A stretch of DNA of 64,000 nt from Trochalopteron elliotii (Eukaryota > Chordata > Aves > Passeriformes > Leiothrichidae), in contig JANPWX010020199.1 in NCBI GenBank assembly GCA_024734555.1, positions 3,167,150 through 3,231,149 on the forward strand. The letters run 5' to 3'. The notes under the pieces are model-generated. The model did no database searches and was not told where the DNA came from. It saw only the letters and a list, made by a program, of their open reading frames with translations. The translations under genes and the position numbers were made by a program. Below, one piece after another: positions 12,501 through 27,500 of this stretch; position 1 is the first letter of the stretch, and the number at the start of each line of letters is the position of its first letter.

Positions 12501-15500
12501 GGAAAAGCACCAGGTGTCAGGAGTATGGTATCTATAAGATTGTTTTGGGTTCCTCCTCATGATTTCCCAGGCCAGACTGAGAGAGTTCTGTACTTGGTTT
12601 TCCCACAGGCTTCAAGATTCCGCTGGAGCCTAAGAATCCATGTTCTGAGCACTGTCAGTTCCCACACTGCTTGTATCAATATCCCTTTCAAATATAATTT
12701 TTAAGACTATGAGATTATGTCTTCATGGATCATAATAACAGATATTTCCACGACTGATTCGTATATACTTCTGTAACATTTCAATTGATTCTTAAAACCA
12801 ATTTATATAAAATACTTGGACTGCATCATATTTTGTTCCACTGTTATTCAAGTAACATTCAAAAATATTCATTGCACATTTTATTTGATGATAGATTGGA
12901 TTTGTTTTATAAATACTGTAATTAGAAATTGATTCTCAACCACACAAGCTAGCTATTGGGATTCTGAGGAACAAAGAGTGGCTTTATTTGTTTCCTTGTT
13001 TTCTAAGATTTCTTTTAGAGTAGGCGCTAATTCTCCAGTTAACACCATGCCGGTGGACCATGATTGTGGTGGTTAGCTCAGTAACATTTCTAAAACACTA
13101 CAGAGCTGAAAGAATTCCCTTTGGAATTCTATCTGGAATTTCAAATCTATCTGGGATATCTATTCTTTGGAATTCTATCAAAGTTACTATCTGGATAGTA
13201 ATCTTGAGATAAAAGTAATAATAAACGAAATATTACTGGGGGTTTTTTTAGTTCGGCATTGCCTCTTAAAGCACATCAGTTCATGAGGAAAAAAAGAACG
13301 CACTGTGAACTGAATAATGTCAAGCACTTTATTAAATTAGTTAATCTTCCTGTCCATACCAAAAGTAGTGTGCACATCAAACAATAGGTTGTTTAATTGA
13401 ATATGTCACTGAAAATGTTAATCTGACATTTCCCATTCCTCTATCTGTTCTATTTACTTGTAAGTTTCAAAATTTAAGCTCCTCTCCTTCTTTCCCAATT
13501 CCTGAGTTCATCCTTTACTGGGCCTAGGACAAACTTTGTAATCTCATTCTAAACATATTTGCTGAGATTCTCATTTATTTACAATGTAGAAGGATTGTCA
13601 TAGTGATAAATAGGAGTATTTTTCTTCCTTTTCTAAAGAAATTATTTGCGTTAGAAATTGCCTCTGATTTTGTGTACTCAAATTAAAAGACTTTTATAGT
13701 TCATGGAGAAAGTACAGAACATACACCCCATCTCCCTGGAATATGCAGTTTGAAAAGCCAGGCCAAGTGTCTGCATATTGAAGTACTTGTCACACAATCT
13801 GTCCATAGTCCACACTCTGATGTTATTTGTAATCTATCATCTGAAAAAAGCTTGGAATTAGATATCTCAACTCTTCTTTCAATCTTTCAGATCACATGAA
13901 GATGGTAAAACACACTAACCTATTCTAATATTTCAGAATCATATTCCCTACCTAGCTGTGAACATAGAGTGTGTGCAACTAAAACGATAATATGATTCTG
14001 GCAATATTTTTTCTCTCTTTTTTCTTTTTTAATGGAATGTGGGGAGAAGGAGGTGGAGGGAAGAAATCTTTTCAAGCAATTAAAACATCTTTGGTAGACA
14101 ATAAATTAAAGAAAAAGAGACCAAATTTTACATTTATGATTTCACATCAACATCACCATTCAAAATTTTGAAGACACCTGACTTAAAATGAAAAGACTAA
14201 AAAGAACTAAGGAATTACTTTGAGATTTCTGCTTTGGTTGTGCCAAGTCACCCCTTTGTCTATGTACCAGGATTGCTCTCTGAGCTCATGATCCCAGACA
14301 GTGGCAAGAGTTAATCAGAGGAAGTAGAGATTATGTGGTAGTCTTAACCTCAGATGAGAAAATAAGTATAAAAATTACTGATTACAACGCCCAGAATCTC
14401 CCACAGCAGAACATCTGAACAATAACTTGCTAACATGTATGCAAATCTAGTTTTCTCCAGTGAAAAATGAAGAAAAAAAAGCATTAAACATTTTTGTGGA
14501 AAAATCACTTTTGTTCAAAAACATGATTTTAGTGATTTTTTTTCCACCAGTTTTACGACCAATGACACAATCTCCCTTCTTACAAATTCAGATAGAGAAG
14601 AAAAAAATGACCCCCCCCCAAAAAAAAAGAAAAAAAGCACATACAGGAAAAACCAGAAGAACATTTTAATTTCCAGATCAAAGTTTCACATAAATTAAAC
14701 TTATGTTTTACTATTTTTAATTTATATTTCTTTGATTTAACTTCTAAAATCTCTCATACTTCTGCACTTTAGGAGCCTTAATTTGATTAAATCAAAAGCC
14801 ATGGAGTAGACAGAATAACATACCTGAAGAGGTAACTAACCTCAGCAATATTGGTATCATTTTGTTAAATTTCTGAATCTTATTACAACAGTGTATTTTT
14901 TTAAAATTGTGTAATTAGTAAATCATGACTAGGAAAGAAAGCTCTTTATAGCATATTTGTGGAAGCTGTATCTAAATAAAAGGTTTTTTCGCTACAGAAC
15001 TAATAATTCTTTTTTTTTTTTTAATCAGGCAGAATAATTTTAATTAAATTAAAAGGGAAGGAGTCACTACTATTTTATACCCTTTATATTACATGGGATA
15101 AAAAACCACCCCATGACACAACTCAGATACCTGTATGACAAAATGAGCTCCATTTTGAAGAAATGCATCATTTCGTATTGGTATATTTATAGTAGCTTGT
15201 GCTTTTCCTTCTGGAAAGATGAGAGTACTTCTTCTAGAAATATTTAGAATGCCACCTTTTGCTCTCTCAGGATCCAGAGCTCCAGCGGGAATATACAGTG
15301 CAGTATAAACCAATTGCACATCTCCGGCTGTTCCTCTTTCCCTTGCAAAACTCAAGGATAAAAAGCGTCCCACTGGATTACTTTCAATCTTTTGATTCTC
15401 CAAAGGATGGAATTTTATTAGGCCATAAACATCATCACTGTCCTGAATGTAAAACAGAAGCTGCAAAGCAGAAAACAGCACGCTGTATTACTCTCTACCA

Positions 15501-18500
15501 TAGTTTCATGCCTTCACAAAAGCATCTCCTGATTGTCACCATACATTTTGCTCCTTAGGGAACTGGCATCAGGAAAGAAATCAGATTGACAGCCCCAGAG
15601 TATTCTTTATACATAAGAAGCATCTCACTGACAGTGGCAACTTTCCCACTATGCATCATCACACGTGCCAGAACAAGCTCTGAATTACTGATTTTTTGGT
15701 TCAGCAGCCAAAGCGAATAATTTAAAAATGTTTCAGATTGTAAAGAAGTTCATTTTATTCACCAAGCTCATTTCAACCATTTTTGAGAAAGACAAAGCAG
15801 GCACTTGAGTCACAGAACTGTCAGCAATTCCAACCACCCTTTATTTCATAGTTCAGAGGTTACAGTCTTAACCACCAAACCTTCCCCTTTACAGAGTTGT
15901 TACTCTGTAAAACAATTCAGTAATATTAAAACAGAAAATGAGCAAGTGAAAATTACTTTCCTGTCGTCTGTTAGAAAGCAGTCACTTGATACAGCATTTA
16001 TTCAATGCTATTGTTGCACATTGGGAATAATCTGAACTGACAGCTACCACAGTAAAAAGGTTTGGCATTGTACACTATATTCAGCCAAACACTTTAGATA
16101 TGGCTCTACACACTAAGATTATATTAAAGATTAGTTTGCTTGATTTTTATCCAAGACCAAACCCTTTCACCTGTTCAGCTACTCCATCAATCAATCAATG
16201 TTATTAAAACTGGCAGAGTCTTTATTACTCATTAGTACCTTCTCCAACAGAATTCTGAAAATAAACTTACCTCAGACGGCTCACTGACTTCTGCACCTCC
16301 CCGTATTGTATGAGATAGGAGCTTCAGAACATAAGGCTCTGCCTCCTCTGGTATATCATCATCAATAACGTTCAGATGAAGTGTCACCAGCATCTGTCCT
16401 TGATCAAAACTTATCTCCCCTGCCTCTGGAAGTAGGTCTGCAGTCACAGGTGAAGGATCACTGCTATTTCGGATTATAACCCAGGAAACAGAAACATTTC
16501 CATGTGTTCCACCATTTCTTACAATTGTGATCCCTTCAAACCTATGGTTTTGAACAAAAACAAAATCCCACAAACCATAATTACTATTGGCAAGCATGCT
16601 TATCAATTCCATAAAATATTTAGACTGGCCTAAGTGTTATAAATGTCAGCTGCTTGCAACTGACATTTGACTCAAGGCTTACAGTTTGTGGAATCATAAC
16701 ATACATGTAAGACTTGAGCACTTATTCATGAGCTCTTTGTAAAATCTCTGAAGATACGTGTTATATCTCCCTTTGTTTACAGCAGGAAAGATACCCAGAA
16801 GTGAGTGGAGTCTTGCCATGTTTAACATTTGTCTTGAGAAATAGAAATCAAATTTCAGAAAACTTTTTGCCTATTCTATATCATGAACAGTTATGAGGCA
16901 TGAGCATTGAAATAATGATCTTGAATGAATTTTTTGCCTCTGTACTAGAAATATATTCAGTTATTGATATTTATGATACTAGAAATGTCATGTTGCCTGC
17001 ATCTGATAAGTATGAGTACATAAGTATGACTACGTAAGTATGACTACAGCAAAAAGTCTGGAAGTCATGACTTACAAAAACTTAGAAAGCAGGATTTATT
17101 TCTTTACTGTGTATAAAAAGGAAAAATGAATACTCAAGTGCTGGGCCATACATACCATAAAATATTCTTTCAAAATTTTTCATAATATGATAGTTCGAGG
17201 CATTATTTGTTTCTTTGGGGATAAACTACCAGTAATTAGAAGTGGACATTTTTATTGAGATTATCAATATTGTGTATCAGTCTGCCTATAAAATTTGTAC
17301 AGAGCTTTGATTTTAATTTCTCTGTAAAATTACAAGTATTTAAATTGGTTTTGAGTTAAGGTAACTATTTCATGGGAGACATTGAACACTTTTCTTTCCT
17401 TTAATCAGAGACTGGTTTTATAGATAGTAAATACAAATATACACCAAGCGTCGAAGACAGAAATTTATTTCCCACTGAAACTGTGTGTAGCAATATCACA
17501 ACTTCACTCATCCTACCTTTAGATTAAAGAGTTTTCACTATTCTGATAATGTGATTGAAAAGTTATGGCTTATTTACATTAAATTTATAGGTATTAAAAT
17601 ATTTGTTGTATAATTAGGCATTCCCACTTCCTTGAAATCTTCGTAGATATAGCTGATAATAAAAACATACTAAGTGATTACTACATTATATTTTAGTAGT
17701 GATTTTATAATTAATGATATCCTAAGGATGCTTAACAATTACAAACAAATCTCTTAACTGGATAGATACTAGATGTTAAGATCTGCAGTACCTTGAAATT
17801 TGGTCTTCATCAATGACAACAGTGTGAGCTAACAGGACACTGTGGATTGACAGCACTCCATAGGGTTTATCATTCGGCTGGATAGTGACATGAACAACAG
17901 ACGGATAAACCAAAACAGCATCTCCCTGCAAAGTGTCTTTAAGAAGCATAATCTGAAAGGTCTCAGCAATTTCTGGTATGGCATCATCAAGAATCCTAAA
18001 TTTCAAATATGTTTCATGAACTAGAGGTGGGAAAACAAGAGTTGTATTTGGCTGTAGATCTAGGAAGTCTACATTAAGCTGTGCATGTGCAGTTGAATCC
18101 CCAGTTATGATGGCGTAACTGACGGAGACTTCGTCTTCATCAGGTCCAATTAATTTTCCACTGACATCCTTACCACGAACCACTTGGATTGTTACCACTT
18201 CATCTTCCTCAGGCACCATATAAGCATTCTGAACAAAACGCACGGGACTGTCATTTTTCCTAATATTAATCCAAACAGAATTTTTTGTGTTGTTGATTTC
18301 AGCCCCTCCCTCCACGCTCTTCAGACAAACAACAAAGATTTCATCATTTTCAGGTACCTGGAAAAATAGCATTAGCAACGATGTGTAAGTCACATCTCAA
18401 ATATATGCAGAACACTTATACTGAGAAATATGGTTTATGTATTTTGCCAAAGAGTGAAATGATACCAACTTGAAAGTTCATTTCATATTAAAACAAACAG

Positions 18501-21500
18501 GAGAACAGTCTTGCTTTAACTTTTGCTAAAAATCCCTTTTCAAAATTTAATGCCTCTATTTTCCAAAATATATTTCTGAAGGACCATAGAAGGTCAAACA
18601 AAACCCAAATAAAAAATCATCAAGAATCAGAGAAATCTTCATCTTTACAGCTTGAGAGTATGAGGAGACCAACTGCCATTTTTGAAAGCCACCTCTACTT
18701 GGAAACAAGTGTTCCTTTCCGTTACTTCCATTTAAATTTTCTTTTTTCTGATGCTGATTCTGATATACCTCTGTATGTGCCTGAAACAATACAACTGTAC
18801 AGAACCTACCATGGCCCACCCATCCCTATACAATTGGAATCCTTCGTTCAGACACACCCACAAACCCACACAAAATTTTCAGCACAGATCTGAGAAAGCG
18901 TTTTCTTGTTCTTAGCAATACTTTAGATTTTGGTATTTCTACAAAACAATGTTTAAAACTACATTTTAGTTCTAGCTATTTTTATAGGAGACAATAAAGA
19001 ATGGCTTACATACCACAAATTACTGAATTAAGGATAAGATTTCTGCTTTATATTACTATATAAATATATATATATATGGACAAAAATGGTGTGATGTGAT
19101 TCCTGGGTATCCTGTGCAGAGCCAGGAGTTGGACTTGATGACTTGATAATCCTAATGGGCTCCTTTCAACTCAGTATTTTATATGATTCTATGATTCTAT
19201 ATTTTATTCCCCAAATCTTGATTAGCTATACCTGTGGAACTGGAAAAATATTGTTATTTCATTAATACATACGGATAAAAAGTAAATCTTTAAAAATTAC
19301 TTGCGATCTTTGCATTTCATCCTTACTCTGGACTACTGGAAACCAGTAGTATTTGCTTCTGAGAGAAGTTCCAGGACAAAATTACAATTTCTGAAAAACC
19401 TGCTGTCCAATATCTCTTTCGCTTTCACATTGTTTGTTGACCACTCTCAGATCCATTTCTAGGCCTAGAAGAGTGGGCATGATAGTTTACGCTAATTCAG
19501 TTCCTCTGTCTTGTGGCACTGAAACATGTGCAACATTTTGGTTGATTGATACCAGGGTTTGCTGTCAGTGTGAGATCTGGAAGATCTCAGCCACCAGCCT
19601 CCTATTCTGAAATACAACATGGTTGATCTACCTCTTTAAGAAAAATGCTAACTTACGTTTCATTTAGTTGACTAACTAATATTCCATCTGGCATAATTTA
19701 AAAATATACATTTAAGAGAGTTAAAATGTATCCACAACTTTACCTGTAGTTTACATCTTAACATCTCATATAAACAGGACATTTTGGAATTCCTAATGGC
19801 ATCATTATTGACCAATGAAAAAACCAGTCAGACTTCAAAGACAACAATATAAAAAATTTTCAGTGCTGATTTGCCTCTTTCATTTTCTGTTAAAAAGTTT
19901 CCATTATTCCTCACTACAAAAGGAAATGCACACAATAAAATTATTATAAATGTACTACTGTAAACATCAGAGCTGCAGCTCCCTCAGTTTTGTAGGAAAA
20001 AGACTTTGCAATTCAGAACAATAGCTGTTGCAGTTTTTCTTAACTTCAGAACTTAACATGTCAAATTAAGTTCTGAGAGTAACACCAAATGCTTGTGCAT
20101 TCCATCATAATCACCATCGGTAAAGGATTTTTACATAAGTTAACCTTTTGTGTACAGCTGTGGAAGACTACCAGTGAGTGGACCACCACAGCTATACAGA
20201 TCAAACTTTGTGTGAAAGAGCATTAAGTGTACCTCTCAGAGGAAAAATAAATCACATCCTCCCCACAAACCTAATGAATTCTTTTCACATATAAGTTACA
20301 GAAATAATATATCTAATCTGAAAGACACATTTCTACACAGCAGTTTGGCACAGTCTCTTAATAATAGTATCAGTATAGACTTGGGAAACTATTTTCCAAA
20401 ATTCACAGAAGTATGAAAAAAATTGCTTTAAAGTTTTGACATTTTTGACACAGAAATGTTTTTCCCTATGTAATTTTTTTAGTGAATTTCCTTATGAAGT
20501 TGTTCAGTATCATGATCACACAGAAAAGTTAAATATAGAAAGATCAGTCTAATAGATGAACCTGTATCTAGTTAAACAACATCATCCTTAATAAAACAAG
20601 AACCTCACTATTCCTTCTGAATAAAAAAATAATGCTGTCTTGATTATTTATACTTTTACTGTTCAACACCTAACAGATCTAGTCAGAGCAGTCATTTCAG
20701 AAAGTACTGAGTAAGTTCTTACAGGGTAAGTTCAGAAACAAAAATATCAATTGATTAGAAATACAGAGGCAACATTAAAAAGATAAAACAACCCACAGAG
20801 ACAAATCTTTATTAACATTATTTTATGAAGCAGAAAGACTTCTAGCCCTATTTAAATCAAGCACTTTTATAACAATAGATGAAGTCCCTCCAGAACAGTA
20901 GTCAATCTATACATCCAAAGCAAAAATGTCAGCGTGTTTTTACCTGATCATCAAGCACTGTTAAATTATAAATCAACACTGATCGCCCAGGGGTAAATGT
21001 AATATTTCCTCTGGCTGGACTTAGGTCTTCTTCAGCTGAGTTTGGTCCATCTTCTATCTGCAAACAATTGATTTTTATGATAAGAAATATATAGGGCATG
21101 CATAAAAATCTAGTACAATAGTCAATATACAGTGTGTGAAATGCATAAAAAATTGCTGTTTCTTCAGTCACCTCCTGATCATACGCACACCCACACAGTT
21201 GTGAAAATCTACTCTTTTCTTGAATATGGAGTAAATCAGAGTAGGCACTCCGAAGAAATTACATATTTCCAGAGAAAGAGGAAGAGATCTACTTCCATAC
21301 AGGCCTTTGAGAAGTCTTTGGTATCTGCTGATGCATAACTGAGTCTTTTAAATAACAGAAAGGATAATCCTTTTCTTTTAATTTAACTAACATTTTCTAA
21401 TCAGTTTCAAGACAAGATAATAGCAACTACTTGTTTTGTGACCTTTCTGTGTTGACTTGTGATACTAAGGAAATTATAATTATTACTGAAACCTAAAAAA

Positions 21501-24500
21501 TATAGTAAGACGAAGAGAGGCAATTATGTTAGGGTTTTGTTTTAGAAAATCTTGTAAATTTTATGTATATAAACTACATTTTCAGATTAACCTGCTAAAT
21601 TGTGCAGATAGCAAAATTTATTTGATTTTAAAACATAGCTGCAATAAACAACATAAGAAATCTCTGAACATTATCTACACATGCTACATTTGGCATGCAA
21701 TAACATCCAGTTCAAATCTTTTGACACATCTAGATTAAACATTTGATGACAACTGATAAAGGAATTTTGATATGAAAAAGCATTATCTGTCATTTTAAAG
21801 AATATAATAGAATCAGAACTAGACAGGTAAAAAAAAATGCCTCCTCTCATAATAAAAGCAAAAAGTATATCCCATTCACATGAAGTATGTCAGTAATGGC
21901 CTAAATATTCAAGTAATGATTTTGAAAGGTTTAAACGCCTGGGAATTCAAACTGCAGTCTTATGGATACAGAATTTCACTAAATCTTGAGCTCTACATTT
22001 ACAGGTTTGAAGGTGGCACAAGCACCTTCAAAAGAGTTTACAAATTTTGATAAAACTTCTTGCACACTCGATAGACATTGTTTGCTAATAATACCAACAA
22101 TTCTGCTTCAAAGATCTTCCTAAATGACAGAGAATATTTATTTTTTTATATATGTTAATTTTTCCTAAATTAAGCAGTTAGATAATTGCAATATTTTCCA
22201 TCTGAAAGGTAGTATCTTTCCACTTTATGAAACAGATTTAACAAATGTAGACATAGGTTTTTAGTCCTTTCACTTCAATAAGCACTTTGATAAGTTATGA
22301 TTATGGCCTCACAGCTTCATCTAATAGACAAAGCTATGAAGCCTTTCTGATAAACTCACCTCAAAAGTTACAACGACCGTCCCATAGGTTCCTCTCTCCC
22401 TAATTAGAGTGAGAGGCACAAATTCATTTCTGCCTCTAGGCTCATTCACTGTGATTAAGGCAGACTAATGAGGAAAAAAAGGGACAGGCAATCAGGCACA
22501 GACCAAATATCACAGCAGAAGGAAGAAATTGTTACCATAGAAATACCAAACTCCCACAGACAAGTTAATCCAATCTGCAAATCAGTCCACTGATGGCATA
22601 CATTTCCTAGCAACCAATTAGTTCAGCTATAAAAAGCTTGAAAGGTTTGAGATTAAAAAATTATCATAATGCATGTGGAGCGGGTTTTCTTGTTTTTTGT
22701 TCTCTTTTTTGTAAATGAGCATAGTTATGATACACTAAACATTGGCATATGAGCACTGGGCATATTTACAGGAGTTCCTAACCCTATTCAAAATAGGTTT
22801 TCTCCATTAAAAAATAATTTGTTAGATAACTAGACAATGGACTTTGTCTACCAAACTGTTACAGCTGAGAGATTTCAAAGACTTACAGCACTTCAAGGAG
22901 CAGCATGTTTTAGTACTGTGGCGCTGAAAATTTTTCGTATTGAATTTTTTTCAGGGAAGTCTTCTAAAAAGTATATTGCCACAATGCCAGCAATAAAGCA
23001 TAGTTTCTCTTTCTGCTAACACAAACGTTGTATTATTGCAAATATCCTCCACACCACTAGAGTCACATCACTCTTATCCTCAGAAGGTACTATATTATGT
23101 ATATATCATGATGCTGCTCTTACAGCTTGAGAGTTAAATATAAAATTGCTCACTTAAAATGGGAAAAAGGCATATATTCTTAAAATTTCCAAGCCACCTT
23201 TTTAACTTTCCTATGGTGTTACTCCTCATTTCTTCCATAGCACATTGAGGGGCAGTGGGACTGAACCATTTCTAGAAGTTTTATATTTAGATGAGCAACA
23301 TCTAAAAAACATCTAAACATTCATCCAAGTTTGAGGATCTCAGGACACAACTCAACACCTAAAAGCATACAGAAATATTAAAGCTGTATATATATATGAA
23401 TTACATACATATGTATGAATTATCTCTAGAGATGTTTTCAGAGATGTAACTCAGAATCCGTTTTCAAGGGATTTGGTGAATAACCAACCAGCATCTTTGA
23501 CAATTTCACCTTTATGTTTTCTAAAATATTCTAAAATATACCATTTAAAAAGCCATACCATGTTAAAAGAAATTATTCCAAAGGCATTGTCATTTGATAA
23601 GATTGTTACAGTGACAGATTTGGGTGAGCCAAGCTTTATCCTTGCAGATGGTTTCTAAAATTAAAACCAAAATAAGATATTAAGTATGGTGACGGAAAAA
23701 CGGTATTTTGATTTTACTGTCTCTAATATTAGCTTACGAAAATGTATGTGCTTTTATTATATATCACAATGAAAATTGTTTTAAGCAATAGAATGCACTA
23801 AGATAATTTCTAATTACTGTGGAAATACACTGTAAACAGTCAAGAATAAAGTGCTTGAAACACACTTTGCAAATTATTAACAATAATTTAACAATTATTA
23901 ACAGCATATCAGTACGAAACCATACATGAAGCACTTAAAACTACCAGGAATTCCAAAATTGTTCTTTATCCCTAATATGCGTATAAAACTGAAATTTTGA
24001 AGCTATTATAGTGGAATACCAGCTAAAGAATATACTGGAATAGCAGCTATAAGAAATAAGGCTTTACAGCATTAAAAAAGCAAGCTATAAGAGGTAAGTC
24101 TTTATAGCATTGTAAAATTAAGCTACATTTAAAAACCTAAGTAAGAATGAAGGGGAGATACGGATTTTTATATTCACCGCAAACATCCCCATACACATGT
24201 AATATTGGCAATTAGATAGAAAATTTATTTTTCTGAATTGACATCTTACTTAAACATGAACTGGTACCTAAAAATATACGAATGTGAATCCTTCTCTTAG
24301 GAGAAGGTAGCATACCTCCTGTGAGACAGAACAACATGAAGAAATCCATTGGTAAATATTTATAAAATTGTTTGGGTTTAGATAAATCACATTTAACCTC
24401 TGCTTCTGGAGGATTGGAAGTCATCCTCTTTTTCTGCTCCTTCCACCCTCTCCTCCACATACACTCTAGGCAGGAAAACAGGAAAGGCTGAGTCTTCTCA

Positions 24501-27500
24501 ATCTGACTCTTCTGGGCTCTAGTACACCTTCAGATGTCCACAGCTGAATGCAATGCCTGCTCAAGTGTCAGGCACAGCAACATGACACAAAGACATCCAC
24601 AGAAATGCAAACTTTCTGTAGGGCAAAAAGCATCATCCTGCTTGGACTCCAGATTTTAGTTCTTACCTATTAGTGTTCACAAGCAGTAGGACTACACTGA
24701 AATCTATGAAATACCATTCACCTATATTAGATTACCCACTGTTTTCTGTGGAATAGATACATTGAAAAATTGAGACTTACCAGGAGTGTCAAGTGAAATG
24801 TGAATGTCTCATCAGCCTCTGGAAGATCATCATCACAGACAGAAATATACACTGTTCGGTTTGTTTCTGTGTCAGGTATAAATGCAGCTGCATATGTGTC
24901 AAAAAAGTCTCCTGTGTTTTCTCCATCAATCTGCAATAAACACACAACCAAATGCCACCTCCTTCTTCCTTCAATATGTTGTAGATTATCATTCTAGACT
25001 CATTCAAACAGACTTCATACCCTCTTTGCTGCACATAACTCTTCCCACAATTTCCCCTGCTGTCATACAGTTGATTTCTGGACAGAAGGTACACAGATAA
25101 TAAGCCATTTTATTCACACTGAGTAAACAGGTGGGGAAAAAAACCCCAAAATAATAAAAATAACATTTTCCTCCGTACCAATAAAATAAACAGAACACTT
25201 TCTTCAGAACCATTTACTACTTCCTTCCCTGCAACTGGGTATCTTTTGCATAATGTGCTATATGAAAAGGTTTTTTTATTGAAAATGCTATGCCTGTACA
25301 GGAAGCAGAGATCTGTACACTTCATAATACTCTACATGAATTAAACTTACCTTAGGGTGTAACTGCCTGCCTTCCATGCTAAGCACTGGAAGGAGCCTAG
25401 GCATTCAACCTAGATTAACAATTTGATTACCAAAATTGGCAAGATTAAATCTTCTAAAAAGAACTTCCCTCCTTTCATCTCAGTCAACAGAAGAAAATTC
25501 CCCTGATTCTACTCTAAGTAAGGTGATCAGAGGAGAGATTACAAAGGCAGTCATGTAAAAACAGCAAAGGGTCTAGACTAAGTTTACAGTTGGGCAGTGA
25601 GACTAAATGGAGAAAAGCCACTGAATCAGCATAGCTGCCACACCTGATTCATCCCTCTTAGAAGCTAAAGGCTTGAAAGGACTATTGTGAAAAAGACTAT
25701 TCTTCCTTTCAGAACAGTGAAATTAGAAGTTCAGAGAAAACATAGGGGTTTTTGTGGCTCTCCCTTGTCTCTTTTATCAGTCACACTTGCAACTCTCCAT
25801 ATACCTGAGTCTCAAAAAGCTGTTTAAAAAGTTATCAACAGTTACTGAGAATATAACTGCAATGGTTTCTTACCGACACAATTGCTGTGATGTTAGCAGG
25901 CTTTCCTGTCCTTTCAATTACAAGACGTATAACAGTTGTACTTGTTTCATTGACAACAAATTCTGTTTGTCCACTGAACTTCACTTCTGTTTCTCCAGAT
26001 GTGAAATGAATGAGTAATGCTGAAAGCAAATAAACTAGTAAAGAAGCAGAGGGCATCCCTATAGAAAAAAAGATATTAAAAATACATTGTGAATCAAAAA
26101 TATACAAAGGTTTTGTGGTTGACTTTACCAATCTAGTTGACCCCTCCCAACTCTTCACATACCACAATCACCTTGTGAGTTTCAAAATGAGATTAAAACA
26201 TGCAGAGGTCTCCACTACAACCAAGTCATATAATGTAATTATCATGTGAATCTAATTCTATTTTCATAATTTTCATTTAGTGATTTTTCTAGACAGCATT
26301 TATCAACTTCCTCAAGTGGAGGAATAAGGAGCTTCTTTTAAGAAAAAAACCCAATTACATTGCCACAATTGTTTTCATTTTAAATCAACAATAATTAGAT
26401 TCAAGGTTGAGAATTCAATTTCCACTTTCTTTGCTTTCTAGATTGTCTTTAAAAACACAAAAAATTACATGAAGGGTGAAGGGTTGTATACTTGCAGTCA
26501 TCTCACAGATCATTTTCTGACATCTTATTCACTATGAAATATCCTTACACATTTGCATAAGTACTTGAGTCTTATCCCATGATCCTTTCATGTGTTTCTG
26601 CCCTAGAGAACAACTGTGATGCTTTGCCATTGCAACCTTTGTACAGCCAGACTTTGATTTTTATTTGTTTCTGTACAACATCTAGTATTTTCTGTCAAGA
26701 TATGCGAACTTAAAACCAAGGTATTCTCTTACATTCTCCATTTCTGTTATCAGAGTCCAGTTTTGTGACATAAAATAAATTTTTAAGTCCTAGTGAAGTC
26801 ATCAGGTGTTGATACTGTGAAAGATATACTTTTAAAATATTCTGGCACAACAGACTTCAAATGGTTGCATTGTTCTGCAGAGGCTTAGATTGTACAGCAC
26901 TGACCAGAACTGAGAACATGGATGCTGGGTAGGGCAGATTGCTGTCACAAGGATCTTAAAAATTTGTGAAAAAACCAACAGAACAAAGTTGTGCTCTAAA
27001 CACCAAAATGCATTACAATATCAAACTTCAATTGAATTAGTTCCCTCACCAAGCTTCTTTCAATCTGTAAACATTATTTCACCCTATTACTTTTTAAAAT
27101 TTCTGTACAAAAGGTACAAGCAGTATTTGTATAATTAAATATATAAATAAAATGTCACTTTGCTTAAAATTATCCTTCCAAGTGTTACAATTACCAGACA
27201 AATCTGGTCAATCACAGCTGTATAAAATGTGCAGAACATATTACATTAGTATTTACATATTACTAACATTTAAGATTGGACATATTTGCAAAGCAGTTTG
27301 CTCTCATTATTTAAGAGTGGTAGTTATGAATATTTAGTGATAAATCATCCCTAAGACAGCAAATGTCATGAATATATTAAAACATATTTATGTAAAAGGT
27401 ATGTCAAATTTGAATCAGAACTGAGGTCCAGCACATATTCTGAATGTTTTATGTTTGTAGTCATCTAGTTTTAATCTTGGACTGAACAGAGAATAAGATA

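Noticed and set aside
13065..13080. GGTTAGCTCAGTA resembles the D-arm (A box) of a tRNA.
   Set aside because: No matching anticodon stem, B box (GGTTCGA) or acceptor stem follows.
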